Notes under the pieces: model-generated
What the model was told of the DNA's origin: nothing
Seen by the model: only the letters and a program-made list of their open reading frames with translations
The model's database searches: none
Shown here: positions 22,338 to 49,574 of the stretch, in pieces
Layout of the letters: each line of letters opens with the position of its first letter
Position numbering within the stretch: position 1 is the stretch's first letter
Translations under genes and position numbers: made by a program
Assembly (NCBI RefSeq): GCF_026151205.1
Contig: NC_087072.1
Coordinates: 21,296,103-21,356,102, forward strand
From: Bolinopsis microptera
Taxonomy: Eukaryota > Ctenophora > Tentaculata > Lobata > Bolinopsidae
Direction of reading: 5' to 3'
Length of the DNA: 60,000 nucleotides

Positions 22338-23420
22338 CGGGTATATGGCCCCCAGAATATAGGTGGCCCCCAAAATATAGGTCATGTTAGTGGATACAGT
22401 TCTAACCAAGATAAGCGATACTAATGGGATCTGTTACTGCTAGGTTGGAGTAAAGCATGTAACTAATGTTTCTGGATAAGAATTTTGGACCTACATGAGG
22501 TATTTTGGTATATTTGGTCATGACAGCGAAAGATTTAAACGATGTTGTCATTTTCTAGAGGAGTAAATATGGCGAAAAATTGTCATGACAAAAATCTGTC
22601 CAACACATGCCATTAAGACTACTGGTATGAGTATAAGTATTATTTTAAGCTATCTTTTCATCGAGACATCTGCAAACTGACAATTTGGAAAAAAGTTATG
22701 GCCACCACAATTTTACGGGCCCCCAGAATATAGGTCTATACGACCCCCAGAATATAGGTTGGTCAAAAACCCTGAACATGCCCAAAACCATGCTTTGGGA
22801 TGCTCTACTTGTAGCTACTAGTCTCCTGAACCCACATATCAAGTTTTATCAAAATTGGATAAAAATTGGCCGAGTTATGGGATAAAAACAAAAACCATAT
22901 GCCCATATTTGGGCATACGCACCAAATTTGATCGATTTTGGTCCATAAATTGGTCAAATATCAATATTTTTGAATGAAACCAACTTTATATGGAAGGTAA
23001 GCATATACTACACATTCTCTATGATTATCAGCTCAATATCTACCTAACTGTGGATTCTGTGTTCAAATAATCGCAAAAAATGAACAAAATCGCCCATATC
23101 TCAAACTGACTTCGCTCAAAACAATAGAACTCAATAGGGTTAAAATATTTTCTTATGAAATTTTTAGAATCAACGTAGAATTGTCTCATGACCTTACGTT
23201 TTGAGGCAGAATTTTGAGTTAGGCCTTTAAAAAAATTTGGCGGCCAAAAATGTCTGATTTACAGTCATTGAGGTGCACATTGTATTGATACAGATAAAAA
23301 CAGCCCCCCTCAATCATATCTAGGGACACTCCTTCAATCTTATTTAAGTATTTAGTTAAGATCCCTACTAAATGATTGCATGAAAGCTTTTTAACTAGTA
23401 AAATTAAAGATTTTACTCAT

Positions 23421-23990
23421 TACGGGTATATGGCCCCCAGAATATAGGTTTTAAAAAAAAATAGCGACCAAGATTCTGCATTTTCTCTGTCACCCTGAGC
23501 ATTGAGGAATGTGGGGTAGTGATGAGAAACAGTTAAAGAAGATATGCTGAAGAGATGGCATCATCAAAATGTATGAAGATGGAGTATTTGAGGACGATTT
23601 TTGCATACCTATATTCTGGGGGCCGTAGTTTTTGGTTTTTTGCTATTAAGTATACTCTAAACCATTTCAATTTAGTATCTGGAGCGATTGGCATCATCAA
23701 TACAGTCTCAGCAACATATTCTGACTGCATATAACTGTCTGTGACAATTTTAGAAAAACTTAGGAACAGATGTTTGGACCTATATTCTGGGGGCCCTGTT
23801 AAAAAATGGTATTTTTACAGGTGAAAAAAAAGTACACTTTAAAACCTAATAATTATTTTCAACTACCCAAGAAACATTTAAAGGGTTATTATGTACATAT
23901 TTACACCCCTAAACATGCTTAGAAGTAGTTTTAACACCTGTTTCTAAGTGCTCAAAAAGCGACCTATATTCTGGGGGCCATATACCCGTA
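23421..23990. mobile_element. 570-bp TIR element, CCCCCAGAATATAGG family
   Basis: The left end (23421-23449) and right end (23962-23990) form a 29-bp perfect inverted repeat beginning TACGGGTATATGG and ending AGAATATAGGT. The CCCCCAGAATATAGG core recurs at about 22349, 22721 and 22744, and reverse-complemented near 23608 and 23778. A variant sits at 22368. Several ends of one short-element family are therefore clustered here. No ORF is present. Confidence 0.7.
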
Positions 23991-24925
23991 TTGAGTTCTA
24001 TTGTTTTGAGCGAAGTCAGTTTTGCAAATATCGCGAACTGAGATATGGGCGATTTTGTTCATTTTTTGCGATTATTTGAACACAGAATCCACAGTTAAGT
24101 AGATATTGAGCTGATAATCATAGAGAATGTGTAGTTTAGGATTACCTTTCATATAAAGTTAGTTTCATTCAAAAATATTGATATTTGACCAATTTATGGG
24201 CCAAAATCGATCAAATTTAGTGCATAATATGCCCAAATATGGGCATATAGTTTTTAGCTCATAACTCAGTCATTTTTTGTCCAATCTTGATGAAACTTCA
24301 TATACGAGTTCAGGGGACCACTAGCTACAAGTAAAGAACCTAAAATCTGCGTTTTGGGCATATTCAGGGTATTTGGCTAAATTGGGCCTGATTTGGACCA
24401 AATATGGGCGTGGCTGCCCCGCGGGCACCGTTATGCGGTTGTGGTCCGGGACCCCCTCAAAAGTTTGGTCACTGGTCCTAGTTTGTTTGTCAACTACTAT
24501 CACGAAACCAAGTTTCACAAAAAAAATCAGGGTGAACCCCCCCCCCCCCCCCTTAAGATACTCATGATTGGATTGAAATGATTACACAGTATCGTTTGAC
24601 CTTAGCGGTTTTCAAACACAAGAAAAGGATTTTTAAATTTTACACTGGATTAATCGATGATTGCGATATTTGATTCAGTTCATTCGGTTAAAACTTTCGT
24701 ATATTGTTTCTAGTACAAGTATGACGGACTGGGACCATTAAAAAACAGTAGTAGTTGAGCTTAATTGTGTTCAAACACAACAAAAAGTTTTCAAAATAGT
24801 ACCCGGTGGTAGAAACCGTAGAATACTGAGAGATCAATCGAGTTCCTTCGGCCGATTCTGCTAAAACCTTCAGGTATTGTTTTTAAAATACTAATGATGG
24901 ATTACACAGTATTGTTTGAACTGTG

Positions 24926-25220
24926 TATGGAGTAAGTTATTGTGTTAAGATTCATTACTTTTAACTTGCAAGTCGTCTTTTATCGACGAAAGCCTACCTA
25001 ACGGTATAGTACACCGGTAAGCGTGGCCAAAAAGAGGCGGCGGCGATGCAGAACACTGGTGCCTGGCACTTATATGTCAAATGGTATCCATATAGGATAA
25101 GAGCATGTTTCTCATTTCATTTCATGATTGCATTGATGTTCATAATGATATTGATTTCGATTTCACTGTAGTTCAAGATTATACTAATAACGTGGTATAT
25201 AACGAGATTTAATATGCCTG
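24926..25220. other. Intergenic, no feature seen
   Basis: No coding signal or RNA gene recognised between the satellite and the end of the helicase gene. Confidence 0.4.
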
Positions 25221-41043
<15,823 letters not shown>

Positions 41044-41240
41044 GGTGCTATAAGATACGGTTACGTTACAACTGCTTATGATATACAATATGCCAGAATA
41101 TAAATCCTTTTTGCTCAATTTTGTATAAGTGCTGCTCGAATATACTCCAATAAACACTATTTCATAATTAAATTTTGTAATAGATTTAACAAAGTAAGAC
41201 TCAGCAGATTGGTAAGATAAAAACAAGTTTGATCTATAAA

Positions 41241-42173
41241 TTATGCTACAAGAGCTGAGGCGGTGGCACTTTCGTATCTCCAGTTGGGTGGGAGGACTGA
41301 TTTAGTTTTGTAGTATCTGGCCAGTTTGTGAACTCGGCTTTCGATCAGAATCAGTCTGTACTTGGAGTCTTTGTCCTGTCTGTTCTTCTCCAGATGTTTC
41401 CTGATGGCCACTGCTTTCTTGATCAGATGGTACAGATCCTCTGGGATCTTGCTGGCCAAACCCTTCGCTCTCAGAATTCTCAGAATCTTCGTTCCAGTTA
41501 AATGTTTGATCTGAATTGGATTATGGATTATAGTGAAGTAGATAGTTAACATATTTCGTCTCTGATCGCCGAATCCATATATAAAATGCAAGTTAAATGG
41601 TAAATGCGACTATTAAATGCAAATGGTATAATTTCAATATGTAAGTAAACATGCAATATGCATTTAAAACGTTTAGTGTCAACCGAGAAATCAAATTGGA
41701 TCAATACTTTTGGAGGAAGTATTTTGATTTGTTATACCGGTTAATATATGTATAATCAAGAGAGAAATTCTAACCTGGTTGACACCATGAGAGTCCCTGA
41801 GGATGACACCAATTTGAGAGGGAGTCAGACCTTTCTTGGACAGTTTGTAGATCGTGTCTTTCACCTCGTCGGCTGTCAGTTTCTGCCAGGTAGGAACACT
41901 ACGTTTGTAGGGGAGGGCTGACTGGGCAATACCCTTTCTGAAAGTACCTTCGGTTAGGAGATTTTACTACGTACATGCTTATTTGGTTGCTGGAGTCAGC
42001 TGATGTACTGCGAGCCATAGCAGAGTTATTAAATTCGTCTCGACAAGGAAAGCAAACTTATCTTTTTCGTGTTAAAATTCCATAAAACTATGACAAAAGA
42101 GATAAAGCTTTGACAAGTGTAAAATTAAAGCTTTATAATGAATAACTTACCCGGGGGTATGCATACGAACCAT
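41241..42173 (-). CDS. RPS13: Ribosomal protein S13 (uS15), copy A
   Basis: Exons 42173-42151, 41937-41775 and 41510-41241 join in phases 2 and 0 to a 151-aa protein, the family length. It starts [20 protein letters not shown], contains [19 protein letters not shown] and ends [12 protein letters not shown] before TAA. uS15 binds 18S rRNA in the 40S platform. The usual MGRMHAPGKG start and VAQVRFVTG segment are changed to [10 protein letters not shown] and VNQIKHLTG, so the protein is divergent but complete. Introns are 213 and 264 bp. Two more copies lie upstream in the same orientation. The 245 bp between this start codon and the copy B stop must contain its promoter. Confidence 0.95.
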
Positions 42174-42418
42174 CTCGTCTGCTTTCTTGGCTAACAAAGT
42201 TTCTCAATTAGAAATCAGTTAATGAAATAACTTAAATTTCACCTCCATGAAAATTAATAATAACGAACTATAACACGACGAAGTAATCTGAATCCTTGAA
42301 AGTTTAGTGCAAAACGTTTTCTCGGTGATAATTTAGAATCATAAGTCAAATTAAGACAATGAAACAAGTGATTTCAAATAGTTAAAATGATAGGAAGTGA
42401 TTAGTGATCAGAGATAAA

Positions 42419-45400
42419 TTATGCTACAAGGGCTGAGGCGGTGGCACTTTCGTATCTCCAGTTGGGTGGGAGGACTGATTTGGTTTTGTAGTATCTGGCC
42501 AGTTTGTGAACTCGGCTTTCGATCAGAATCAGTCTGTACTTGGAGTCTTTGTCCTGTCTGTTCTTCTCCAGATGTTTCCTGATAGCCACTGCTTTCTTGA
42601 TCAGATGGTACAGATCCTCTGGGATCTTGCTGGCCAAACCTTTCGCTCTCAGAATTCTCAGAATCTTTGTTCCGGTTAAATGTTTGATCTGAATTGGATT
42701 ATAGTTAAATATAAATAGTTGACGTATTTTGTGACGATTCCGTTTAAAACGGATAAATAGGTGAATTAAACGACAAGGGGAGCGGTGCGGCGATGGCACT
42801 TTACTATTAAGAATTCTCACTATCTACGTTCCAGATAAATGATTTATCTGAATCTAAGTATTATTAGGCGAGTACATAGTTTACGTATTTCGTCGCCGAA
42901 TGATGGATCCGTTTAAAGCGGATAAATGCTCATAGATGAATTAAGCAACAAATGCCGAGACGATGGCATTTTCAAATTTCCAGTTGCTTTCAGAATTCTC
43001 AGAATCGTCGTCCCAGTTAAATGTTTGGTCTGAATTGGGGCAGATATGGAAAACATGCATGTAACACAAAAATACTTATTCATATAATAAGGATTTTGGC
43101 TTTAGGACAAGGTTTTTTTAAAGTGTCATTGATTTGCTGATTTTACCTTTTTCAAAGTAGAGTGAATGAGGAAAAAATCATAATGCTTTTTAAAGTGCGA
43201 CCATACATTTGTACATAGGATGAAGTGAAAATATTCAGCAGTTGTAATTTGAAAAAAAGAAGTTCCTGGCTCAAGAAGAATATGACGTATGAGCAATTTA
43301 ATTGAGTGCCAAAAATCTGCAAACCATTTTAACCTCCAAATGACTAATTTCATTGATTTCGTTACGTTTTGCTCAAAAATTGTTCACATTACAGTGGTAG
43401 ATAGAAGTGAGTAACTGTTTTCAGCATTTTAGTCATCATTAGCAATTCCAGTAGGTGACAGAATCGAGCAAACAGTCATTTTTATATCTGAATACGACTG
43501 CTCTATTGATGGTTCTTGTCAAAACATTAAAAAGATTAAGGCGTGACTGTGTTTTGTTATGGACAAGATAATGTTTGGTTGTGTCTTTAAACTAATTCCT
43601 ACATGTCTATGTGCCAGCTATCAGCAAAAAGTCACACATATATCAGCTTGAAATTTTATTTTGTTTAATTGATCAAATAAGTATCGAAATTTCAGTTCTC
43701 TTTTTCAGTCACTTCATTCACTTTTCTGTACTGCTTACACTTAATCATGTTCCCAGTGCCCAAATTCAGCATATAATCAGTCATATAGATGAATGATGTA
43801 AAAAGACAAAAATTGTCTAGTTCTTGATCCATGGGTATATTAGTATTAGTTTAAGCATCTATTTCGAAAAGTGATATGTTTATAATATAAAGGGGTCAAA
43901 AACAAATAATAATAATAATAATATTAGAGTGCCAATAATCAGCTGTTGTGACTGCTGCAGCCAACGTGGGAATTACCAACTAACAGAAATCTACTTCATT
44001 GTGCCACTAATCATCAAATAGTCATTTCTTTGAAGATTTTAAGCTCAAAATATTCTTTTAAAAATGACCTTATGCTGAATTACACACAATATTGTTAGAT
44101 GTTGTAAAGAAGGTGATATAAAGAAGGTGATATGCCACCAATGTTGGCACTACTATTGATATCTGGCAGCCTAAGCAAGTTCATCAATTAAATTGATGAA
44201 CTTGCTTATGCTGCCAGATATCAATAGTAGTGCCAACATTCAGCAAAGAGTCCTTTCTTTTGAATTTTGAATCGTGATGAATTCTTCCTAAAAATGACTT
44301 TTTACTGAAAACTGATACACTCTTAATTTGATTTTCGAACAAAATGCTGTTCAGCACACTTAATCCCGACAGTTTGGTTGAAATAAGTTATAATTTGTTG
44401 CTCGTGAGCTAATGCAATGTAAACAAATTCAATCGTAATTTGTAAGTGATATTTCACTGAATACAGGCACACAATAGGTTTTTCCTAGGCTAAATTATAA
44501 CAGACCAACGTTTCTTGAAAGTTGTTACAGTTAATTCACAAGCTTATCAAAAGTATGGGCCTTGTACAACCCCTTCATCTAAACTGAAGATTTTACCAAA
44601 TCAATGACTTTTTGCTCATTTTGCGCACAGTTGAAGTAGTCCGACCAAAATCTAAATAATTTTTGAATAATTCTGAGACACATTCTGAATATTAAATAGA
44701 AAAGTCGCAAAATTCAGTTCTTTATGGGCTTTTTAAACATTATGGCCTTTTTAAACATTATGAAATAAACAGGTTGTCGGTTCTTATATTTTTTTAAATG
44801 GTAATTCTAACCTGATTGACGCCATGAGAATCCCTTAGAATGACACCAATTTGAGAGGGAGTCAGACCTTTCTTGGACAATTTGTAGATCGTGTCTTTCA
44901 CCTCATCGGCTGTCAGTTTCTGCCACTGTAACAAAAATCTTACCAGATTGAGTTTATTATTCCTACAAGCGATGATATCACAAAACCATGATAACACACC
45001 TCTTGCACAGAAAATAAGTAACAAAGTTTACCGAGCAGAAAAGTATCTCACCACAGCAGGATCAGCTCACGACCTCGCAATAACGAAGGGGAGATAACTG
45101 AAAATACTGGAGGACGAGCAGAGAGCACGCTCTCAAATGGCTGCCCGAGACAACCACGCTCACCAAGGGAACAAAGCAAAGGAGAGTGTGAGGAGTGATA
45201 GCGAGACATGAATACTGGCATTTACTTGGTAGTCTCTTTTAAGTTTGCTGTGGGAGCACAGCCCCCATTTCTCATATCTAAGAAACAGGTGAATGTTTCA
45301 CTTCAGATAAAATTTGTTCTTCAATCCAGAGCTATTTATCTCTTTATCGGAGTTTGAAGACATGATAGTACACCAGAGACAAAAATTGTTTCAGTTTTTC

Positions 45401-45647
45401 AAAGTTGCTACCAGTGGTGCACAGTATTCATTTTACCTTCAAATGCTATCAAACATCACAATATTCACTCCTAAACTCCGAACTTTGGGTTCCTCATTGA
45501 AAGTTAGAACAAGGTTTTAAGAAATGTAAATAAATAGTATCAGGGAGCACTGAAGTGCACTGAGACACCACTAACCGTGGGGACACTGCGCTTGTAAGGG
45601 AGTGCAGACTGGGCTATACCCTTCCCGGGGGTGTGCATACGGACCAT
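42419..45647 (-). CDS. RPS13: Ribosomal protein S13 (uS15), copy B with shifted intron
   Basis: Exons 45647-45576, 44925-44812 and 42688-42419 give the same 151-aa protein as copies A and C. Here the first exon runs uninterrupted through [16 protein letters not shown] and the intron lies in phase 0 between Thr24 and Trp25. Copies A and C instead have a phase-2 intron in codon 8 and none at Trp25. The intron after Gln62 is shared by all three but is 2.1 kb here and contains decayed S13 exon copies and a palindrome. All splice sites are canonical (donors GTTAGT and GTTAGA). The gene appears functional, though expression of each copy cannot be judged. Confidence 0.88.
42755..43035 (-). pseudogene. 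Two decayed copies of RPS13 exon 3
   Basis: Within the copy B intron, 42755-42855 and 42930-43035 resemble both ends of exon 3 (GAATTAAGCAACAAATGCCGA, then AATTCTCAGAATCGTCGTCC and AAATGTTTGGTCTGAATTGG) with the middle deleted. They are relics of former RPS13 copies or partial duplications. Confidence 0.75.
43036..44811. other. Rest of RPS13 copy B intron 2
   Basis: AT-rich, with (AAT)n near 43906-43923 and a 99-bp palindrome described separately. No gene recognised. Confidence 0.5.
44141..44239. repeat. Near-perfect 99-bp palindrome
   Basis: ATGTTGGCACTACTATTGAT at 44141 is mirrored by ATCAATAGTAGTGCCAACAT ending at 44239, with arms of about 49 bp and at most one or two mismatches and almost no loop. 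It could be a small MITE or a hairpin RNA source within the RPS13 intron. Confidence 0.85.
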
Positions 45648-45859
45648 GATTAGATCGGTCTTAGCTACTGGTAATACTGGGTCAAAATCATTGTGGCAAT
45701 GTTGGGGTTATTTTCCACGCAAATCTTACGAAGTTATGAAAATTTAAAGGGAAATTGAACAGATTTAGGAGTACGAGAAGTGCTTTTCAACACGGAAAAG
45801 ATTCAATAACTAAGCATAGAGTAAAAGATCATTTAGATAATTTAGGTTTCATCAGATAT

Positions 45860-46638
45860 TTATGCTACAAGGGCTGAGGCGGTGGCACTTTCGTATCTCC
45901 AGTTGGGTGGGAGGACTGATTTAGTTTTGTAGTATCTGGCCAGTTTGTGAACTCGGCTTTCGATCAGAATCAGTCTGTACTTGGAGTCTTTGTCTTGTCT
46001 GTTCTTCTCCAGATGTTTCCTGATAGCCACTGCTTTCTTGATCAGATGGTACAGATCCTCTGGGATCTTGCTGGCCAAACCCTTCGCTCTCAGGATTCTC
46101 AGAATCTTCGTTCCGGTTAAATGTTTGATCTGAATTGGATTATAATAAAGTAGATATTTGACAGACACTGTTCCTAAGTATTATATTGCCGATAAAGTGG
46201 AACTATTTTAAAAATTGAAACATGAAACATCAGATAATTTATACGTTTTGCTTCAACCGAGGGAGGAATAATTTGGGATTGAGAAATCACGATAGAAATT
46301 CTAACCTGGTTGACACCATGAGAATCCCTGAGGATGACACCAATTTGAGAGGGAGTCAGACCTTTCTTGGACAGTTTGTAGATCGTGTCTTTCACCTCGT
46401 CGGCTGTCAGTTTCTGCCAGGTAGGAACACTACGTTTGTAGGGGAGGGCTGACTGAGCAATACCCTTTCTGAAAGTAAGGAACACTTATTTGTAGAAATA
46501 CAACCGATGAGACGATCAAGAACGAGTAACCGGTATGAGGTCGAAATAAACTAACAGCAAGTCTTAGCTTAGAGATAAATTATTAAGATTCTTTATAAAA
46601 ACAAGTGCAACTTACCCGGGCGTGTGCATACGAACCAT
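45860..46638 (-). CDS. RPS13: Ribosomal protein S13 (uS15), copy C
   Basis: Exons 46638-46616, 46468-46306 and 46129-45860 encode the same 151-aa protein, with the same intron positions as copy A. Introns are 147 and 176 bp. Intron 2 starts like that of copy A (GTTAGAATTTCT), so A and C are closer to each other in structure than to B. The stop lies 212 bp upstream of the copy B start codon, so the three copies form a tight head-to-tail array. Confidence 0.95.
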
Positions 46639-47579
46639 GGTGTCGGACTTGACTTAGCTATAAAATATGAATGGTTAGTCCGTTGGTATTGTTTTTCTGT
46701 TTCGTGTTAAATTGAATCGAATAAACCAGAGCTAAAGTTTGAAAATGTGAACCCGAACACGCAGAGATAAAATGCGCGCGCCGCGGGCTAAAATTTTTCT
46801 GAGCGCTTACAGCGCAGTCAACCCAGGAGGAAAATATAAGAAAACTAGCAATAGGAAATCCGCGAAATTGCAATTTTCTGTGTCGTGCGTCATTTGCTCC
46901 ACCAAATGCGAAGTGAATAGGATCAAATTTTCAGCACGGCGGGACAAATAGCCTTAATTCGTATACCGGCAGAATAAAATGAACCTTCAGAAGCTACCGT
47001 CGATCGCTCAAATTACAACTGTCAAGTGTCAGGCGTATTTCTGATACTATGCAATAAATTTTAACCTGATCGACACTTTGAGTCAATAGTGGGGCGTATT
47101 TCTACTATGCATAAATCAAAACAAAACTGAGCTATAATTTGTTTATTGGGTTTTATTTTATCAACTCATACCAAATTGATCAACTTACAGACAATCAAAT
47201 ATTTACAATTCAAAGCTGAATAGAACAAATATAGTGTTACACCTCTTTTATAACAAAGAAAATCTGAGGGTATTTAAACTCAAGTAGAAAAAGCATCATC
47301 GACATTAATTAATAAAATCGTCTATGTCACATTCTGGTGTAACTTCTGTTTTGGGTCACGATAATAGATTCTGAAAGTTGGTATCCACGACTCCCAGATC
47401 AAAATCAGATAAGTAAAATCGTCTTACACATTCAAAATGTTGTCCTCACTCATTTATATAAAAGTCACAGTAGAAAAGAAGCTAACTCGAAAACGATTTA
47501 AACTTTTTAATACTTTTAAATATTGTTTAATTGATATCAATTAAGTTAAGTTCAGAACATACTGTACTCATGTTAATGA
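46639..47579. promoter_or_regulatory. Intergenic region upstream of RPS13 copy C
   Basis: About 46760-46800 is the only CpG-rich patch here (CGCGCGCCGCGGGC). It lies 130-160 bp upstream of the copy C start codon and is a likely promoter element for that gene. The rest, towards the CISD gene, is AT-rich with no gene. Confidence 0.35.
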
Positions 47580-49574
47580 TTATTCTGACTTCTTGACAAC
47601 AAGTGGTCCCAAGTTGTCTCCAGTACGAGCATTGTGTGCGTTGTGAGCACCGTCGCAGAGTGGAAACTGAAACAATAAATTACTAAGCTTTCTGCTTTAC
47701 ATAAAACACTAAGTTACTAAACTTTATCTGAACCAAAAAGTAACTAAACTTTACATAGAATACAAACTTACTAATGTTAAGAGTGAACAGAAACTAAGAT
47801 TATATTTGGTAGAATTATATTGTGTTTAAAACAGAAACAGAATGTTTGTCAGCTAAATAAGTAGAATAGAAAGTTAACTGAAACATATAATAATATTGCT
47901 AGCCTGAAACATAATATTGCTAGGCTTAACTTAAATAGAAATGTACTAGAGCTAAAGGTTTCACTAAAACAAAAAGTAACTTGTATTGGGCTAAATTTAA
48001 ACATAAAATTAATAAGGTTAAACTAAAAGATAACTGATAAGGTTCCATATTGAAACGAAAATGGTACAAAGCATTCGAGCATTATGATGTTTCTCCAGTT
48101 TACATCCAGAAACAAACTATAAAAACAAATTCCTAACCTTCTTTGATTGCCAGCACCTGCAGTAACAAGTCTTTGCACCCAAGTCTTCCATATCGACAAC
48201 GTCTACAACCTGCAAATGATATGACAATTAGAAATTATTCATGTTGTACAAGAACAGTACCGAGATCACCAAGATTGTTGGGAAATGTTTTAATTTCTTG
48301 CAGGGGTTTAATAACATGTCCACATCTTTTTTAATATATGACCGATCCCTTTGAGCAATTAATAGCACCCCATGTATTAATTACCAAAATGGGACAAACA
48401 TGTGAACTGTGAAGTACAATACTTTCGGCTAAACCTAATGCTGATTTTTCTGGGGTCACGTTCTGCCAGCATCCTAGACTTGTTTGAGAACAGATGGGCC
48501 CACAACAACTGCCACATACATACCAGGAAGGAAAAATCCTTAGTTCAACTCTTAAAATTTCTAGAGTTGTGCTATCAGTTGTCAACCTCCAAATTCAAGT
48601 TAATTCAACCTACACGATTTAAGAAGTTTTATGCTAAAACAGGACACTGCACACTTAGCAGAATGCAGATGGAGAAACTGCAACATCAAGCATATACACC
48701 GAGTATATACTATATAAGTGGACAGGCTTCACGTTTTCAAGCAGTAGTTATTAAAAACCAGACTTTAAGATGAGTCCTTTTGAGAAGGAGCATAATTGGC
48801 CTATGGTCTGGGACGAGGATAACAGCACTGTTCCCCAGCACATCTTTGGCACGGCGGGGAGTTTGGGAGAAAGGAAAAAGCCACGGTAAATCAATACAAT
48901 ACAAGGTTTGCGGTAAATCGGGGTTATGATTGTTTACATTAGGTATGTTAAACCCTATTTAGCAGAAAGAAATTGGCACTGCACGGTAAATCGGGGTTTG
49001 CAGTAAATGGGGGCACGGTGAATCGGGGTTTTAGTATACTTTGGTGTGACTAAAAAAAACAGTGCTCCATGAGGTGGGTTTGGTTGCTCTCAATGCAAGT
49101 GTTCTTGTGCAATCTGGTTAGCAAGAGAAAACAAGAAGTGGAGTTGCTACAACATCGCACAAAGACCCACGGTTCTACCATCAACTGAGTGAGCCCTTAA
49201 AAGATGTTTAAAGCCTCACCTGTACCTTGGATCTTAAGTGCCAGGATCAGAGATGGAAGCTAAGCAGATGTATAGACGGAGTTGCTATCGAAAGATATAG
49301 AACTCAGGTATCCAACATCGTACCTTTGACTCCTTTGTAGTATTTTCTCATATTATACGCAATAAAAAAGCTAGCATTACACTAGTAAACAGGTTTTTTT
49401 AAAATCAAATAATGGAACTAATACCTTGTCGCAGTCTTTCTTGATTGTTGTGTTACAACATTGTTTACCAGAAGATCTTGTGCTCCATATATATCCAACA
49501 GCGACACCAAAGATAGTAGAAGCTAGACATACTCCAGCAGCTGTTAGATCAAGCTTACCCAATAGATCAGACAT
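47580..49574 (-). CDS. CISD: CDGSH iron-sulfur domain protein (mitoNEET/NAF-1 type)
   Basis: Exons 49574-49425, 48209-48138 and 47666-47580, all phase 0, give 102 aa. The N-terminus [20 protein letters not shown] continues into one membrane segment ([10 protein letters not shown]), followed by [17 protein letters not shown]. The CDGSH motif is complete, [16 protein letters not shown], giving the three Cys and one His that bind a 2Fe-2S cluster. The end is [15 protein letters not shown]1/2 proteins sit in the outer mitochondrial or ER membrane with the cluster facing the cytosol, and affect iron and redox balance. CISD1 and CISD2 cannot be told apart here. A possible 5' UTR acceptor (TTGTTCAG) precedes the ATG. 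Confidence 0.93.
48402..49040 (+). other. CISD intron: unrecognised ORF and CGGTAAATCGGGG repeats
   Basis: A 123-codon open frame (48402-48773) shows no known motif and may be chance or a relic. From about 48883, CGGTAAATCGGGG-like units recur five times at irregular spacing. Confidence 0.4.

Larger units (their letters stand above)
21243..24552. mobile_element. 3.3-kb TTAA-flanked foldback element with poly-G ends
   Basis: The element starts with 24 G (21243-21266) plus TTCACCCT and ends with AGGGTGAA plus 16 C (24537-24552). TTAA lies on both sides (21239-21242 and 24553-24556), and the matching satellite copy near 24884 shows a single TTAA, so this is a target duplication. After discounting a nested insertion, arms of about 570 bp (to about 22095, and from about 23991) are nearly identical inverted repeats. 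No transposase ORF is present. TTAA targets are typical of piggyBac and Kolobok superfamilies, so mobilisation in trans by such an enzyme is inferred. The interior holds further hairpins and smaller elements. Confidence 0.8.
19330..24925 (+). repeat. ~165-bp satellite interrupted by insertions
   Basis: Satellite pieces lie at about 19330-19399, 21168-21242 and 24553-24925. A landmark resembling TTCGG.ATATTGTTTTTAA recurs at about 21227, 24700 and 24876. Removing the inserted elements restores roughly 160-172-bp spacing. The uninterrupted units at 24553-24925 serve as the empty reference for the insertion sites. Confidence 0.65.

Noticed and set aside
42145-46638. U14-type snoRNA in RPS13 introns, as known in vertebrates
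   Set aside because: I looked for C/D boxes and the conserved 18S-complementary segment in the short introns and saw none.
48402-48773. 123-aa ORF in the CISD intron as a gene
   Set aside because: No recognisable motif, no splice partners, and it lies antisense within an intron.
49235-49290. 5S rRNA-like GAAGCTAAGCAG motif
   Set aside because: Only about 12 bases resemble 5S; the rest does not fold or match.
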